Positions 53,833-62,461 of a stretch of DNA of 64,000 nucleotides are shown here, one piece after another. Location of the stretch: assembly GCF_051304405.1 (NCBI RefSeq), contig NZ_JBPPGG010000001.1:1116001-1180000 (forward strand), read 5' to 3'. A program made the translations under genes and the position numbers. This stretch comes from Pedomonas sp051304405 (GTDB lineage: Bacteria; Pseudomonadota; Alphaproteobacteria; Sphingomonadales; Sphingomonadaceae). Positions within the stretch are counted from its first letter, which is position 1; each line of letters starts with the position of its first letter. Under the pieces are notes generated by a model. It saw nothing but the letters and a program-made list of their open reading frames with translations. It had not been told where the DNA came from and did no database searches.

Positions 53833-55339
53833 GGCCGAGCCAGACCACACCGAGATAAACTGCGCCGCCCGCCGCCGCCATCAGCGCCAGCTGGACGACA
53901 GGCTGGAGGGCGGAGGCGCGCAGGGCCGCCGTCTGCCGCAGGAGGCCCGGCAGCCACGCATTGCCGGCCCACAGCACGAGGCCGAGGCCGAGCGCGGCGA
54001 GGGCGATGACGGCAGCGCTGCGCCGGAAGCGGGCGTCCAGCGCGAAGTAGCCCTTGCGGCGGGCGAGGACAATCACCAGCCCCACGTTAACCCACGCGCC
54101 GACGGACGTGGCCAGCGCCAGCCCCACCTGCGCCAGCGGACCCATCAGCGCCACCTTCAGCGCCACGTTGATGGCAATGCCGGTGAGCGAGGCATAGAGC
54201 GGGGTCCGGGTGTCTCCCCGCGCGTAGAAGCTGGCAACGGCGCTGCGGATCAGCACGAACGCCACCAGCCCGATGGCATAGGCCGCCAGCGTGCCGCCCG
54301 CGGCGGCGGCGGCCATGGCGTCGAACTTCCCGCGCTGGAACAGGGCGGTCATGATGAGATCGGGGATCATCACGAACGCAACCACGCAGGGCGCGGCCAG
54401 CAGCAAAGTGAACTCCATGGCCCGGTTCTGCGCGGCGCGCGCCCCGGCTTCGTCCCCTTCCGCCAGCTTCTTCGCCATCTGCGGCAGCACCACCGTGCCC
54501 GCCGCGATGCCGATGACGCCAATGGGCAGCTGGTTGATGCGGTCGGCGTAGTAGAGCGCGGCCAGCGCGCCGTCCGACAGGAAGCTGGCGATGATGGTGT
54601 CCGCGAACATCGCCACCTGCACGCCCATGGAGCCGATCACCGCCGGACCCAGCGCGCGGAAGAACCGGCGCGTGTCCTCGTCCAGCAGCGGCGTGCGCAG
54701 GCGCGGGCCGACGCCCGCCCGCGTCGCCGCCCACCAGACGAGGCCGAACTGGGCAAGGCCCGAGGCCAGCACGCCCCACGCCGCCGCGTGGCCGACGGTC
54801 GGGAACCACCGCCACGCCAGGAGCCCGGCGATCATGCACAGGTTCATCAGCACCGGCGCGGCCGCCGCCGCCGCGAACTTCTCCACCGCGTTGAGGCTGC
54901 CGGAGAGCAGCGTCATGCACGAAATCAGCAAGAGTGACGGAAAGGTGATGCGCGTCAGCTCCGTCGCCAGCGCGAACTTGGCCGGGTCGTCCTGAAAGCC
55001 GGGGGCCAGCAGGGTGATGAGCCAGGGCGTCGCCAGCAGGGCCGCCGCCAGCAGCACGCCCTGCGCCAGCAATTGCCAGGCGAACACCGAGTCCGCGAAC
55101 CGCCGGGCGGCGTCCGGCCCTTCCTGCGTCCGCACCCGGGAGTAGGCGGGCACATAGGCCGTCGACATCGCCCCTTCGGCGAAAATGGCGCGAAAGTGGT
55201 TGGGCAGGCGGAAGGCGATCAGAAAGGCATCGGCAACGGGGCCCGCGCCCAGCACCGCTGCCATGATGATGTCGCGCACGAAGCCGACAACGCGGCTCAG
55301 CATCGTCCAGCTTGCAACCCGGCTGATCTGCTTGCGCAT
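53807..55339 (-). CDS. murJ: Lipid II flippase MurJ (complete copy)
   Basis: 510-residue MurJ/MviN with 13-14 hydrophobic segments. Signatures: SRVVGFVRDIIMAAVLGAG at the N-terminus, GAMSTAYVPAYSRV, PLLISCMTLLSG-like segment, and the central YYADRINQLPIGVIGIAAGT with the charged residues of the lipid II cavity. ATG 55339. It is a paralogue of the fragment at the window's left end. It is not beside trpS but next to gpsA, separated by element F. Confidence 0.94.
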   Translation of the reverse strand: MRKQISRVASWTMLSRVVGFVRDIIMAAVLGAGPVADAFLIAFRLPNHFRAIFAEGAMSTAYVPAYSRVRTQEGPDAARRFADSVFAWQLLAQGVLLAAALLATPWLITLLAPGFQDDPAKFALATELTRITFPSLLLISCMTLLSGSLNAVEKFAAAAAAPVLMNLCMIAGLLAWRWFPTVGHAAAWGVLASGLAQFGLVWWAATRAGVGPRLRTPLLDEDTRRFFRALGPAVIGSMGVQVAMFADTIIASFLSDGALAALYYADRINQLPIGVIGIAAGTVVLPQMAKKLAEGDEAGARAAQNRAMEFTLLLAAPCVVAFVMIPDLIMTALFQRGKFDAMAAAAAGGTLAAYAIGLVAFVLIRSAVASFYARGDTRTPLYASLTGIAINVALKVALMGPLAQVGLALATSVGAWVNVGLVIVLARRKGYFALDARFRRSAAVIALAALGLGLVLWAGNAWLPGLLRQTAALRASALQPVVQLALMAAAGGAVYLGVVWLGLRARRRAA

Positions 55340-55385
55340 GACGGCTGTGTCTTCCTGCCTTTGGCTTTTCCGATGCTTGTTCTTG

Positions 55386-55512
55386 CAGAGGGTCCTGGAC
55401 CCTCTGCGCTCCCGTTCGTTTTCCGGGCCGTGTTTCCGGCGCCCGTTCTTCAGAGGACCGGCGGCAACGAAATACTCAAGGGAGGTGCAGGAGGGACCGG
55501 GTCCCTCCTGCT
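55386..55512. repeat. Dispersed double-hairpin element, copy F
   Basis: Left hairpin 55386-55408 (GCAGAGGGTCC, loop T, GGACCCTCTGC), then GCTCCCGTTCGTTTTCCGGG. Right hairpin 55488-55512 (GCAGGAGGGAC, loop CGG, GTCCCTCCTGC), preceded by GAAATACTCAAGGGAGGT. Lies between gpsA and murJ. Confidence 0.85.
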
Positions 55513-55536
55513 GGAAATCCCTTCAACAACACCCCC

Positions 55537-56529
55537 TCACTCCGGGCGGAACGGGCGGCTCAGCAGGCCGCCGATCACCGTGTCCACGTCCGCGTCGTGG
55601 TAGAGCAGCTGCACCACCGCCTCGGTGATGGGCATTTCCACGTTCAGCTTTTGCGCGGCCTCCAGCAGCACGGGGGCGGTGTAGGCGCCCTCGGCCACGG
55701 TCTTGCGCTCGGCGAGGATGTCGTTCATGCGCCGGCCCTGGCCGATGGCATAGCCCAGGCTCATGTTGCGAGACTGGGTGGACGAACAGGTGAGGATCAG
55801 GTCGCCCAGGCCGCACAGGCCCGAGAGGGTCTCGCGCTGCGCCCCCTTGGCCGCGCCGAAGCGCAGCATCTCGGCAAAGCCCCGGGTGATGAGGGCGGCG
55901 CGGGCGTTCTCGCCCAGCTGCTTGCCCTCGGCGATGCCGCAGGCGATGGCGAGCACGTTCTTCACCGCGCCGCCCACCTCCGCGCCGATGAGGTCGGGCG
56001 ACCAGTAGGGCCGGAAGGTGGGCAGGCCGATGGCCTCGGTCAGCCGGGCGCCGAGGGCTTCGTCGGCGCAGGCCAGCGTGATGGCGGTGGGCAGGCCCCG
56101 GGCCACCTCCGCCGCGAAGGTGGGGCCGGAGAGCACGGCGAGCGGGTGCTCGCCCGCCACGGCGTTGCACACTTCGGTCATGAGCAGGCCGGTGCCCTGC
56201 TCGATGCCTTTGGAGCAGAGCACGAGCGGGGTGGATCGGGGCAGGTGGTCGCCCAGCTGCGCCAGCGTTGCCCGCAGGAACTGGGCGGGGGTGACGAGGA
56301 GCAGCGCGTCCGCATCGGCGAGATCGTCCAGCCGGTTGGTGGCGCGGACGGCGGGGCTGAGCGGCACGCCCTTCAGGAAGGCGGTGTTCTCGTGCAGGGT
56401 GTTGATGCTCTCCGCCACCTCCGGCTCGCGCGCCCAGAGGTGCACCGTGCGCCCGGCCTTGGCGGCCACCTGCGCCAGCGCCGTCCCCCAGGCACCGCCG
56501 CCCACAACGCCGATTGTCTCGATCGCCAT
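55537..56529 (-). CDS. gpsA: Glycerol-3-phosphate dehydrogenase [NAD(P)+]
   Basis: 330-residue enzyme reducing dihydroxyacetone phosphate to sn-glycerol-3-phosphate for phospholipid synthesis. Rossmann motif GVVGGGAWGTALAQ, catalytic Lys in AVKNVLAIACGIAEG, and GLGDLILTCSSTQSRN are present. AAGGGGAG is just before the ATG. Directly downstream of tsaD. Confidence 0.97.
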   Translation of the reverse strand: MAIETIGVVGGGAWGTALAQVAAKAGRTVHLWAREPEVAESINTLHENTAFLKGVPLSPAVRATNRLDDLADADALLLVTPAQFLRATLAQLGDHLPRSTPLVLCSKGIEQGTGLLMTEVCNAVAGEHPLAVLSGPTFAAEVARGLPTAITLACADEALGARLTEAIGLPTFRPYWSPDLIGAEVGGAVKNVLAIACGIAEGKQLGENARAALITRGFAEMLRFGAAKGAQRETLSGLCGLGDLILTCSSTQSRNMSLGYAIGQGRRMNDILAERKTVAEGAYTAPVLLEAAQKLNVEMPITEAVVQLLYHDADVDTVIGGLLSRPFRPE

Positions 56530-56564
56530 GTCTCCCCTTATCCTTGCTGTGGTCTGCTTCCGGT

Positions 56565-57617
56565 TTACGCCTTTACACCCGCGCCCGGCGCCCTGGGGGC
56601 GGACTGGTCCAGCGGCCAGCGCGCCCGGGCGGGCACGTCCAGGCTGTCCGTCTTGCCCAGCTTGAAGCGCTCAAGCCCGGCCCAGGCGATCATGGCCGCA
56701 TTGTCGGTGCACAGCCAGTGCGGCGGCGCGACAAACGGCAGGCCGCGCTCGGCCGCCAGCGCGGTCAGCGCCGTGCGGATGGCGGTGTTGGCGGCCACGC
56801 CGCCGCCCACCACCAGCGCCGTCGCCTTCGGCGCGAGGGCAAGGGCGCGCCGGGTGCGGTCGATGATGCAGTCCACCACCGCCTGCTGGAAGGAGGCGGC
56901 GAGGTCCTCCTTGTCCTGGTCCGTCGGCACGCCCAGCTTTTCCACTTCCCGCAGCACGGCAGTCTTGAGCCCGGCGAAGGAGAAGTGCGGCTCGGCCGTG
57001 CCCTTCAGCGGCCGGGGCAGGGCAAAGCGCCGGGCGTCGCCCGACCGGGCGGTACGTTCCACCGCCGGGCCGCCGGGGAAGCCCAGATTCAAGAGCTTGG
57101 CCACCTTGTCGAAGGCCTCGCCCGCCGCATCGTCGATGGTGGTGCCGAGGCGGCGATAGTCGCCGATGCCGCGCACCTCGAGGAGCTGGCAGTGCCCGCC
57201 GGAGACCAGCAGCAGCAGGTAGGGAAAGTCCACGTCCGCCACCAGCCGGGGGGAGAGGGCGTGCCCCTCCAGATGATTGACGGCGATGAGCGGCTTGTTC
57301 GCCGCCAGCGCCAGCGCCTTGCCGGTGACCAGCCCCACCATCACCCCGCCGATGAGCCCGGGCCCGGCGGTCGCGGCGATGGCGTCGATGTCGTTCAGCG
57401 TCAGCCCGGCATCGTCCAGCGCCTGCTGGACCAGCGGGGCCAGCTTGTCCGCGTGGGCGCGGGCGGCGATCTCGGGCACCACGCCGCCGTAGGGGCGGTG
57501 CTCCTCCTCCTGTCCCGCGACGCGGTTGGCCAGAATGGCCCGATCGGCGCGGATGATTGCCGCCGCCGTCTCGTCGCAGCTCGATTCGAGCCCCAGAACT
57601 GTCAACTCACGCGCCAT
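56565..57617 (-). CDS. tsaD: tRNA N6-threonylcarbamoyltransferase catalytic subunit
   Basis: 350-residue ASKHA enzyme completing t6A37 with TsaB (tsaB is at 32052). Metal-binding His pair in HADKLAPLVQ / NHLEGHALSP region, ESSCDETAAA at the N-terminus, VSGGHCQLL and GGGVAANTAIR. ATG 57617 gives MARELTVLGLESS; GTG 57626 is an alternative. Divergent from hemC. Confidence 0.97.
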   Translation of the reverse strand: MARELTVLGLESSCDETAAAIIRADRAILANRVAGQEEEHRPYGGVVPEIAARAHADKLAPLVQQALDDAGLTLNDIDAIAATAGPGLIGGVMVGLVTGKALALAANKPLIAVNHLEGHALSPRLVADVDFPYLLLLVSGGHCQLLEVRGIGDYRRLGTTIDDAAGEAFDKVAKLLNLGFPGGPAVERTARSGDARRFALPRPLKGTAEPHFSFAGLKTAVLREVEKLGVPTDQDKEDLAASFQQAVVDCIIDRTRRALALAPKATALVVGGGVAANTAIRTALTALAAERGLPFVAPPHWLCTDNAAMIAWAGLERFKLGKTDSLDVPARARWPLDQSAPRAPGAGVKA

Positions 57618-57672
57618 TTCATTCACTGCCGGATCGCTCTATATACCGGCGCACGCTTAACAGAGGTGCTCG

Positions 57673-58605
57673 GTGACCCCCAAGTCTAAACTCGTGATTG
57701 GAACGCGCGGCAGCCCGCTGGCGCTGGCCCAGGCCCACATGGTTCAGGCGGGTGTGGCGCGTCATCTTGGCTGGCCGGTGGAAGCGGTGGACGTCGCCAT
57801 CTTCAAGACCAGCGGCGACCGCATCCAGGACAAGCCGCTGTCGGAGTTCGGCGGAAAAGGCCTGTTCACCAAGGAGTTGGACGAAGCGCTGCTCGACGGG
57901 CGCATTGATCTGGCCGTCCATTCCATGAAGGACGTGCCGACCCGCCTGCCGGAGGCCATGGTGCTGGCGGGCATCCTGCCGCGCGAGGACGTGCGCGACC
58001 GGCTGATCGCCCCCAATGCCACGGGGGTGGCCGATTTGCCGCAGGGCGCGCGAATCGGCACCTCCAGCCTCCGGCGCGGCGCGCAGATGAAGCTGCTGCG
58101 CCCGGATTTCCAGATCGTGCCGTTCCGCGGCAACGTGCAGACCCGCCTCGACAAGCTGGCGCGCGGCGAGGCGGACGCCACCCTGCTGGCGGCGGCGGGC
58201 CTGCGCCGGCTCGGCATGGACCACGTGGGCGCGCCCATTCCCGTCGAGCAGATGCTGCCCGCCCCGGCGCAGGCGGCCATCGGCGTGACGGTGCGCACCG
58301 ACGATGCCTTCACCCGCGCGGCCGTCGGCGCGCTCAACCACGCGGAAACCGCCCTTGCGGTGGCGGCGGAGCGGGCGTTCCTCGCCCGGCTGGACGGCTC
58401 CTGCCGCACGCCCATCGCGGCGCTGGCGACGCTGGAGGCCGACGGGCAGGTGCGCATCCGGGGGCAGATCCTCAGCCCCGATGGCGCGCATGAGGTGGCG
58501 GGCGAGGTGCGCGGCGCGCCGGAGGAGGCCGAACGCCTGGCGACCGCGCTTGCCGAGGAGCTGATCGGGCGCGGCGGCCCGGCCATCCGGGCGCTGTTCG
58601 GGTAA
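57673..58605 (+). CDS. hemC: Hydroxymethylbilane synthase
   Basis: 310-residue porphobilinogen deaminase, joining four porphobilinogens. IGTRGSPLALAQA, SMKDVPTRL, the Arg cluster GTSSLRRGAQ and the dipyrromethane-binding Cys in LDGSCRTPIAAL are intact. GTG start with AGAGG six bases upstream. First gene of a hemC-hemD-Mic60-like run. Confidence 0.98.
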   Translation: MTPKSKLVIGTRGSPLALAQAHMVQAGVARHLGWPVEAVDVAIFKTSGDRIQDKPLSEFGGKGLFTKELDEALLDGRIDLAVHSMKDVPTRLPEAMVLAGILPREDVRDRLIAPNATGVADLPQGARIGTSSLRRGAQMKLLRPDFQIVPFRGNVQTRLDKLARGEADATLLAAAGLRRLGMDHVGAPIPVEQMLPAPAQAAIGVTVRTDDAFTRAAVGALNHAETALAVAAERAFLARLDGSCRTPIAALATLEADGQVRIRGQILSPDGAHEVAGEVRGAPEEAERLATALAEELIGRGGPAIRALFG

Positions 58606-58609
58606 GGCC

Positions 58610-59347
58610 GTGGCGCGCATTCTCGTCACGCGGCCGCTTGCGGATGCGGGGCGGCTGGCGGCCCGGCTGGAGGCAGCCGGGCATGTGGCGATCGTCTCGC
58701 CGCTCCTCGATGTGCAGCCGGTGGCGTGGGACCTGCCGGAGGCGCCATTCGATGCCGTGCTGTTCACCAGCCGCCAGGCCCCGCCTGCGGTTGCGCAGCA
58801 GGCAGCGGCGCTGGCGGGCGTCCCGGTGTTTCCCATCGGCCCCGGCACCCATGCCGCCTGTCTTGAGGCCGGGTTCGCTGACGTGCGCCCCCATGCGCAG
58901 GGCGATCTGGACGGGATTCTGGAAAGCGTCATCGCCAGCGGCGTGCGCGCCGTGCTGTGGCTGAGCGGCGAGCAGGTGAGCCGTGACCCCGCGCCGGTGC
59001 TGGCGGGTCATGGCATCCGGGTCGAGCGGCGCATCGTGTACCGCGCAAGGCTCGCCGAGCGTTTCACACCGGAGGCCGAGGCGGCGCTGGCGGCGAACCG
59101 GGTGGACTGGGCGCTGCTGCTCTCGCCGCGCACGGCATCGCGGTTTGTTGCGCTTTATGACGCCATCGCCGGGGCCGATCCGGCCACGCTGCGCGTTGGC
59201 TGTATCAGCGAGGCGGTGGCGGCGCGGCTGGCCGGCAAGCGGTGGCGCGGGGTGGCCATTGCGGAACAGCCCAATGAGTCCAGCCTCTTGGCGGCCACCA
59301 TGCTCCTGTGTCACAAACAGGCCTTACCCGACCCGGAGGGGGAATGA
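58610..59347 (+). CDS. hemD: Uroporphyrinogen-III synthase
   Basis: 245-residue HemD-family protein that cyclises hydroxymethylbilane with D-ring inversion. Sequence is weakly conserved in this family; ILVTRPLADAGRLAARLEAAGH, FTSRQAPPAV, and the C-terminal WALLLSPRTASRFVALYD pattern, plus its place 4 bases after hemC, support it. GTG start. Ends in an ATGA overlap with the next gene. Confidence 0.93.
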   Translation: MARILVTRPLADAGRLAARLEAAGHVAIVSPLLDVQPVAWDLPEAPFDAVLFTSRQAPPAVAQQAAALAGVPVFPIGPGTHAACLEAGFADVRPHAQGDLDGILESVIASGVRAVLWLSGEQVSRDPAPVLAGHGIRVERRIVYRARLAERFTPEAEAALAANRVDWALLLSPRTASRFVALYDAIAGADPATLRVGCISEAVAARLAGKRWRGVAIAEQPNESSLLAATMLLCHKQALPDPEGE

Positions 59348-60510
59348 TGAGCGAGAACAACGGCACCACCAAGCCTTCGGCTGCGGGCTCCGCGCCTGCT
59401 GCTGGCGGCAGCATCGGCGATGCCTGGACTTCTGCCCGCGCGGAGGCGATCCGCCGTCAAACCGTTTACGATACGCCCCGCCGCGCCAGCGGCTGGCCGT
59501 GGGCCATTACCGGCATTGCCCTGGCCTTTGCGGCGGGCCTGCTGGCCAATCCGTGGTTCGAGGCGCAGGTGCGCGCGCGCCTGCCCGAGCCGCTGCGCCG
59601 CTTCGGCACGGCGGAAAGCGCCGGTCCCACCGGCGCGTCCGGCGAGCAGCTGGCCCGGCTCGAGGCGCGGCTGTCGCAGCTGGAAGCCCGCCCGGCGGGG
59701 CAGGGCGCGGATCTCCAGCCGCTCTACGACCGCATCGCCCAGCTTGAGGCGCGTCAGGGCGTGGCCCCTTCGGGTGAAGGGGCGGCCGCAGGCGCGCCCA
59801 TGGCCGCGCTGGCGGTGGACGCCGGGCTTGCCTCCCGCGTCGCCGCGCTGGAGTCGCGTCTGGCGTCGCTCGACCAGACGGTGACGGCGGCCGCCGCGCA
59901 GTCGCAGACGCTTCTGAATGCCCACGCCCAGCTCGACAGCCGGGTGAACCAGTTCACGGCCGAGACCAAGGCGCAGCTGGACAGCCTGCAAGCCCAGGGC
60001 ACGCAGGCGCGCACGCTGGTGCTGGTGGCGGCCATCCGCCGGGCGCTGGACAGCGGCCAGCCCATCAGCGGCGCGGTGACCATGCTGGCCCAGTCGCTGG
60101 GGCCGGATAATCCCGACGTGACGGCGCTTCAGGCCATCTCGGGCGGCGCGCCCACGCTCCGGCAGCTGCGCCAGCGGCTCGACAGCCGCAAGGCGGCGGC
60201 GCTGGCCAAGGCGGCACCGGCGGGCGACAGCGGCCCGTGGTACGAGCGGATCGGAGACACGCTCAAGTCGCTGGTGCAGGTGCGCCGGGCGGGCGAGACG
60301 GCCGCCGCCGTGCCGGGCGATGCCGCCTCCCAGCTGGAGACCATGGACCGCCGTCTGGCGCAGGGCGACCTGTCGGGCGCGCTGGCGGTGGGCGAGGCCC
60401 TTCAGCCGGCGGTGCGCGCGCAGATCGAGCCCGTCCTGGCGGACATGCGCGCGCTGGTTGCGGCCCGTCAGGCGCTCTCGCGCGTGGAGGCGGCGGCGCT
60501 GGCGGGCTGA
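59344..60510 (+). CDS. Mic60/mitofilin-like inner-membrane protein
   Basis: 388 residues: a disordered N-terminus, one transmembrane helix (about 51-69, WPWAITGIALAFAAGLL), a long heptad-rich coiled-coil region (about 97-215, ARLEARLSQLEAR, VAALESRLASLDQ) and a C-terminal helical mitofilin-signature-like domain. Alphaproteobacterial Mic60 homologues are encoded in heme operons after hemD and are linked to membrane curvature. Start overlaps the hemD stop (ATGA) with GGAGGGGGA upstream. hemY, often next, is not here. A GC-rich hairpin follows at 60512-60535. Confidence 0.85.
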   Translation: MMSENNGTTKPSAAGSAPAAGGSIGDAWTSARAEAIRRQTVYDTPRRASGWPWAITGIALAFAAGLLANPWFEAQVRARLPEPLRRFGTAESAGPTGASGEQLARLEARLSQLEARPAGQGADLQPLYDRIAQLEARQGVAPSGEGAAAGAPMAALAVDAGLASRVAALESRLASLDQTVTAAAAQSQTLLNAHAQLDSRVNQFTAETKAQLDSLQAQGTQARTLVLVAAIRRALDSGQPISGAVTMLAQSLGPDNPDVTALQAISGGAPTLRQLRQRLDSRKAAALAKAAPAGDSGPWYERIGDTLKSLVQVRRAGETAAAVPGDAASQLETMDRRLAQGDLSGALAVGEALQPAVRAQIEPVLADMRALVAARQALSRVEAAALAG

Positions 60511-60576
60511 CGGCCCCCGGCCAAATGCCGGGGCCAAAGCGCAGGTATTTGCACGCGGATGCGCGAAGGCCGCTTG

Positions 60577-60596
60577 TCAACCTCACGCGAGGTTGA
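60577..60596. other. 8-bp perfect hairpin before tRNA-Thr
   Basis: TCAACCTC (60577-60584), loop ACGC, GAGGTTGA (60589-60596), 24 bases upstream of tRNA-Thr. No T-run. May separate the heme operon from the tRNA or be a processing site. Confidence 0.5.
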
Positions 60597-60620
60597 TAAG
60601 GGAGCGCAAATCCGCTGCGG

Positions 60621-60696
60621 GCCGATGTAGCTCAGCTGGTAGAGCAACGCATTCGTAATGCGTGGGTCGGGGGTTCGAGTCCCTCCATCGGCACCA
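60621..60696 (+). tRNA. tRNA-Thr (CGT)
   Basis: 76 nucleotides. Acceptor GCCGATG/CATCGGC, D-arm GCTCAGCTGGTAGAGC, anticodon arm CGCATTCGTAATGCG with CGT, T-arm CGGGGGTTCGAGTCCCTC, encoded CCA at 60694-60696. Confidence 0.98.
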
Positions 60697-60750
60697 TCGC
60701 TTCAAGCACGATCGCTTCAGGCACCATTGCTTCAAGCATCACCGCTTCAA
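60696..60750. repeat. 15-bp tandem repeat at the 3' end of tRNA-Thr
   Basis: Units ATCGCTTCAAGCACG, ATCGCTTCAGGCACC, ATTGCTTCAAGCATC and a partial ACCGCTTCAA begin at 60696, 60711, 60726 and 60741. The array starts at the last base of the tRNA and runs up to its terminator. Confidence 0.85.
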
Positions 60751-60752
60751 AG

Positions 60753-60775
60753 AGTCGCCTTCGGGCGGCTTTTTT
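60753..60775 (+). terminator. Intrinsic terminator for tRNA-Thr
   Basis: AGTCGCC, loop TTCG, GGCGGCT, followed by T6: a 7-bp stem with one G-T pair and a stable UUCG tetraloop. Confidence 0.9.
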
Positions 60776-60985
60776 GTTGCGCCTGCCGCCTGATCGCGGG
60801 CCAGTGAAGGTGCGCGCCCTCGCCTGTCCCGTCTCCGGCGGAGCAGCGCCAGATCCCGGCCGAAGCCGGAGCACCCTTCCCCCGGCTCATCCTTTCCGGT
60901 TTACCGGCGCCGTTTCCTTCCTCTTGCGGAATGATCCATCTGAGTGCAGCCTCAGGGGAATGTTTTGTTTCTTGGGGAGGCTATC

Positions 60986-62302
60986 GTGAGCAAGTTTCAC
61001 GTTGTTGCAGCAGCTCTGGTGACGGCGGCGGCGGTTCTTCCGTCTGCGGCGCAGGCGGATGTGGCGCTGGTGCGCGCCGGTCAGGTGATCGTCGACGCGA
61101 ACAAGCCGGTCCTCGGTCCGTCCACCATCGCGGTGCGGGACGGGCGGATCGTCGCGGTGGCGAGCGGCAGCCCGGACGCGCGCACGCTGGTGCCGGATCT
61201 GCGGCCGGACGAGCCGGTGCGGGAGATCGACCTGTCGTCCAAGACCGTGCTGCCGGGCCTGATCGACGCGCACGTGCACCTGTCCGGCGATCCGGGCACG
61301 CCGTGGTGGAAGGAGGCCGTCAACACCGATGAATACGCCACCGCCGTCGGCACCAAGAACGCGCTGCTGACCGTGCGGGCGGGCTTCACCACCGTGCGCG
61401 ATCTGGGCTCGGGCCCGAACGTGGGCTTCGCCCTGCGCGACGCCGTGCGCGACGGGATCATCCCCGGCCCGCGCATCCTCTCCGCCGGCACCGCCATTTC
61501 CATCATCGGCGGCCACGGTGACGTCACCGGCTTCCGCCGCGAGGTGTTGGAGGCGCTGTCCGCGGGCAACACCTGCACCGGCCCGGTGGAATGCGCCGCC
61601 CGCGTGCGGGAGGCCTCCCGCGCCGGGGCTGACGTCATCAAGATCACGGCAACCGGCGGCGTGCTCTCCCAGCAGGCGCGCGGCCTTGGCCAGCACTTCA
61701 CCGACGACGAGCTGAAGGCCATCATGGACACGGCGCACAGCCTGGGCCTCAAGGTGGCGGCCCACGCTCACGGCGCCAAGGGCATCGAGACGGCGGTGAA
61801 GGCGGGAGTCGATTCCATCGAGCACAGCACCTTCATCGACGAGGCCGGCCTCAAGGCGATGAAGGCGAAGGGCACCTACATGGTGCCGACGCTGATGGCC
61901 TTCACCGGCATCTCCGAGCGCCTCGGCAAGGGCATCTACACCCCGCAGGTGGAGGAGAAGGTCCGCCAGACGCTCGCAGTGCGCGGCAAGCAGATCGCGG
62001 CGGCCAAGCGCGAGGGCGTGCCCATCGCCTTCGGCACCGACAGCGGCGTGTTCGAGCACGGCCGCAACGGCGAGGAGTTCCGCCTGATGGTCCAGTACGG
62101 CGGCCTGACGCCCCGGGAGGCGGTGGCCAGCGCCACCACCGTCGCGGCGAAGCTGCTGGGGCTGGAGACGGAAATCGGCACGCTGGAGGCGGGCAAATCC
62201 GCCGACCTCATCGCCGTGGACGGCAACCCGCTGGAGGATGTGACCGTGCTGGAGAAGGTGCGGTTCGTCATGGCCTCGGGCCGGGTTATCCCGATGGACT
62301 AA
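60986..62302 (+). CDS. Exported metal-dependent amidohydrolase
   Basis: 438-residue amidohydrolase-superfamily enzyme with a Sec signal (cleavage expected after AQA, about residue 24). Metal ligands: DAHVHL, the bridging Lys in ADVIKITATGG, His in AAHAHG and IEHSTF, Asp in AFGTDSGVF. Closest in pattern to periplasmic Xaa-Pro/Xaa-Arg dipeptidase-like amidohydrolases. GTG 60986 with GGGGAGG five bases upstream is preferred over the longer in-frame start at 60944, which would bury the signal. Followed after 159 bases by the DUF885 lipoprotein gene; both may act on peptides outside the inner membrane. Confidence 0.9.
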   Translation: MSKFHVVAAALVTAAAVLPSAAQADVALVRAGQVIVDANKPVLGPSTIAVRDGRIVAVASGSPDARTLVPDLRPDEPVREIDLSSKTVLPGLIDAHVHLSGDPGTPWWKEAVNTDEYATAVGTKNALLTVRAGFTTVRDLGSGPNVGFALRDAVRDGIIPGPRILSAGTAISIIGGHGDVTGFRREVLEALSAGNTCTGPVECAARVREASRAGADVIKITATGGVLSQQARGLGQHFTDDELKAIMDTAHSLGLKVAAHAHGAKGIETAVKAGVDSIEHSTFIDEAGLKAMKAKGTYMVPTLMAFTGISERLGKGIYTPQVEEKVRQTLAVRGKQIAAAKREGVPIAFGTDSGVFEHGRNGEEFRLMVQYGGLTPREAVASATTVAAKLLGLETEIGTLEAGKSADLIAVDGNPLEDVTVLEKVRFVMASGRVIPMD

Positions 62303-62461
62303 GAGACTCTCGGCCTGTCGCGGCAGGACGGCAACTCGGCGCACCGCGCCGGCGTTTCATCGCGGGAGAATTGCTCCGGCAAGGAAGCGGCCGTCTTGTC
62401 GCGACCAGATCGCGCGGCGATCCGGAACGGTCGCCGCGTGCCGATACATGGGGGTTTTCAT

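Noticed and set aside
60621..60750. tRNA-Thr as integration site of a mobile element
   Set aside because: No integrase, no downstream copy of the tRNA 3' end, and the following genes look chromosomal.
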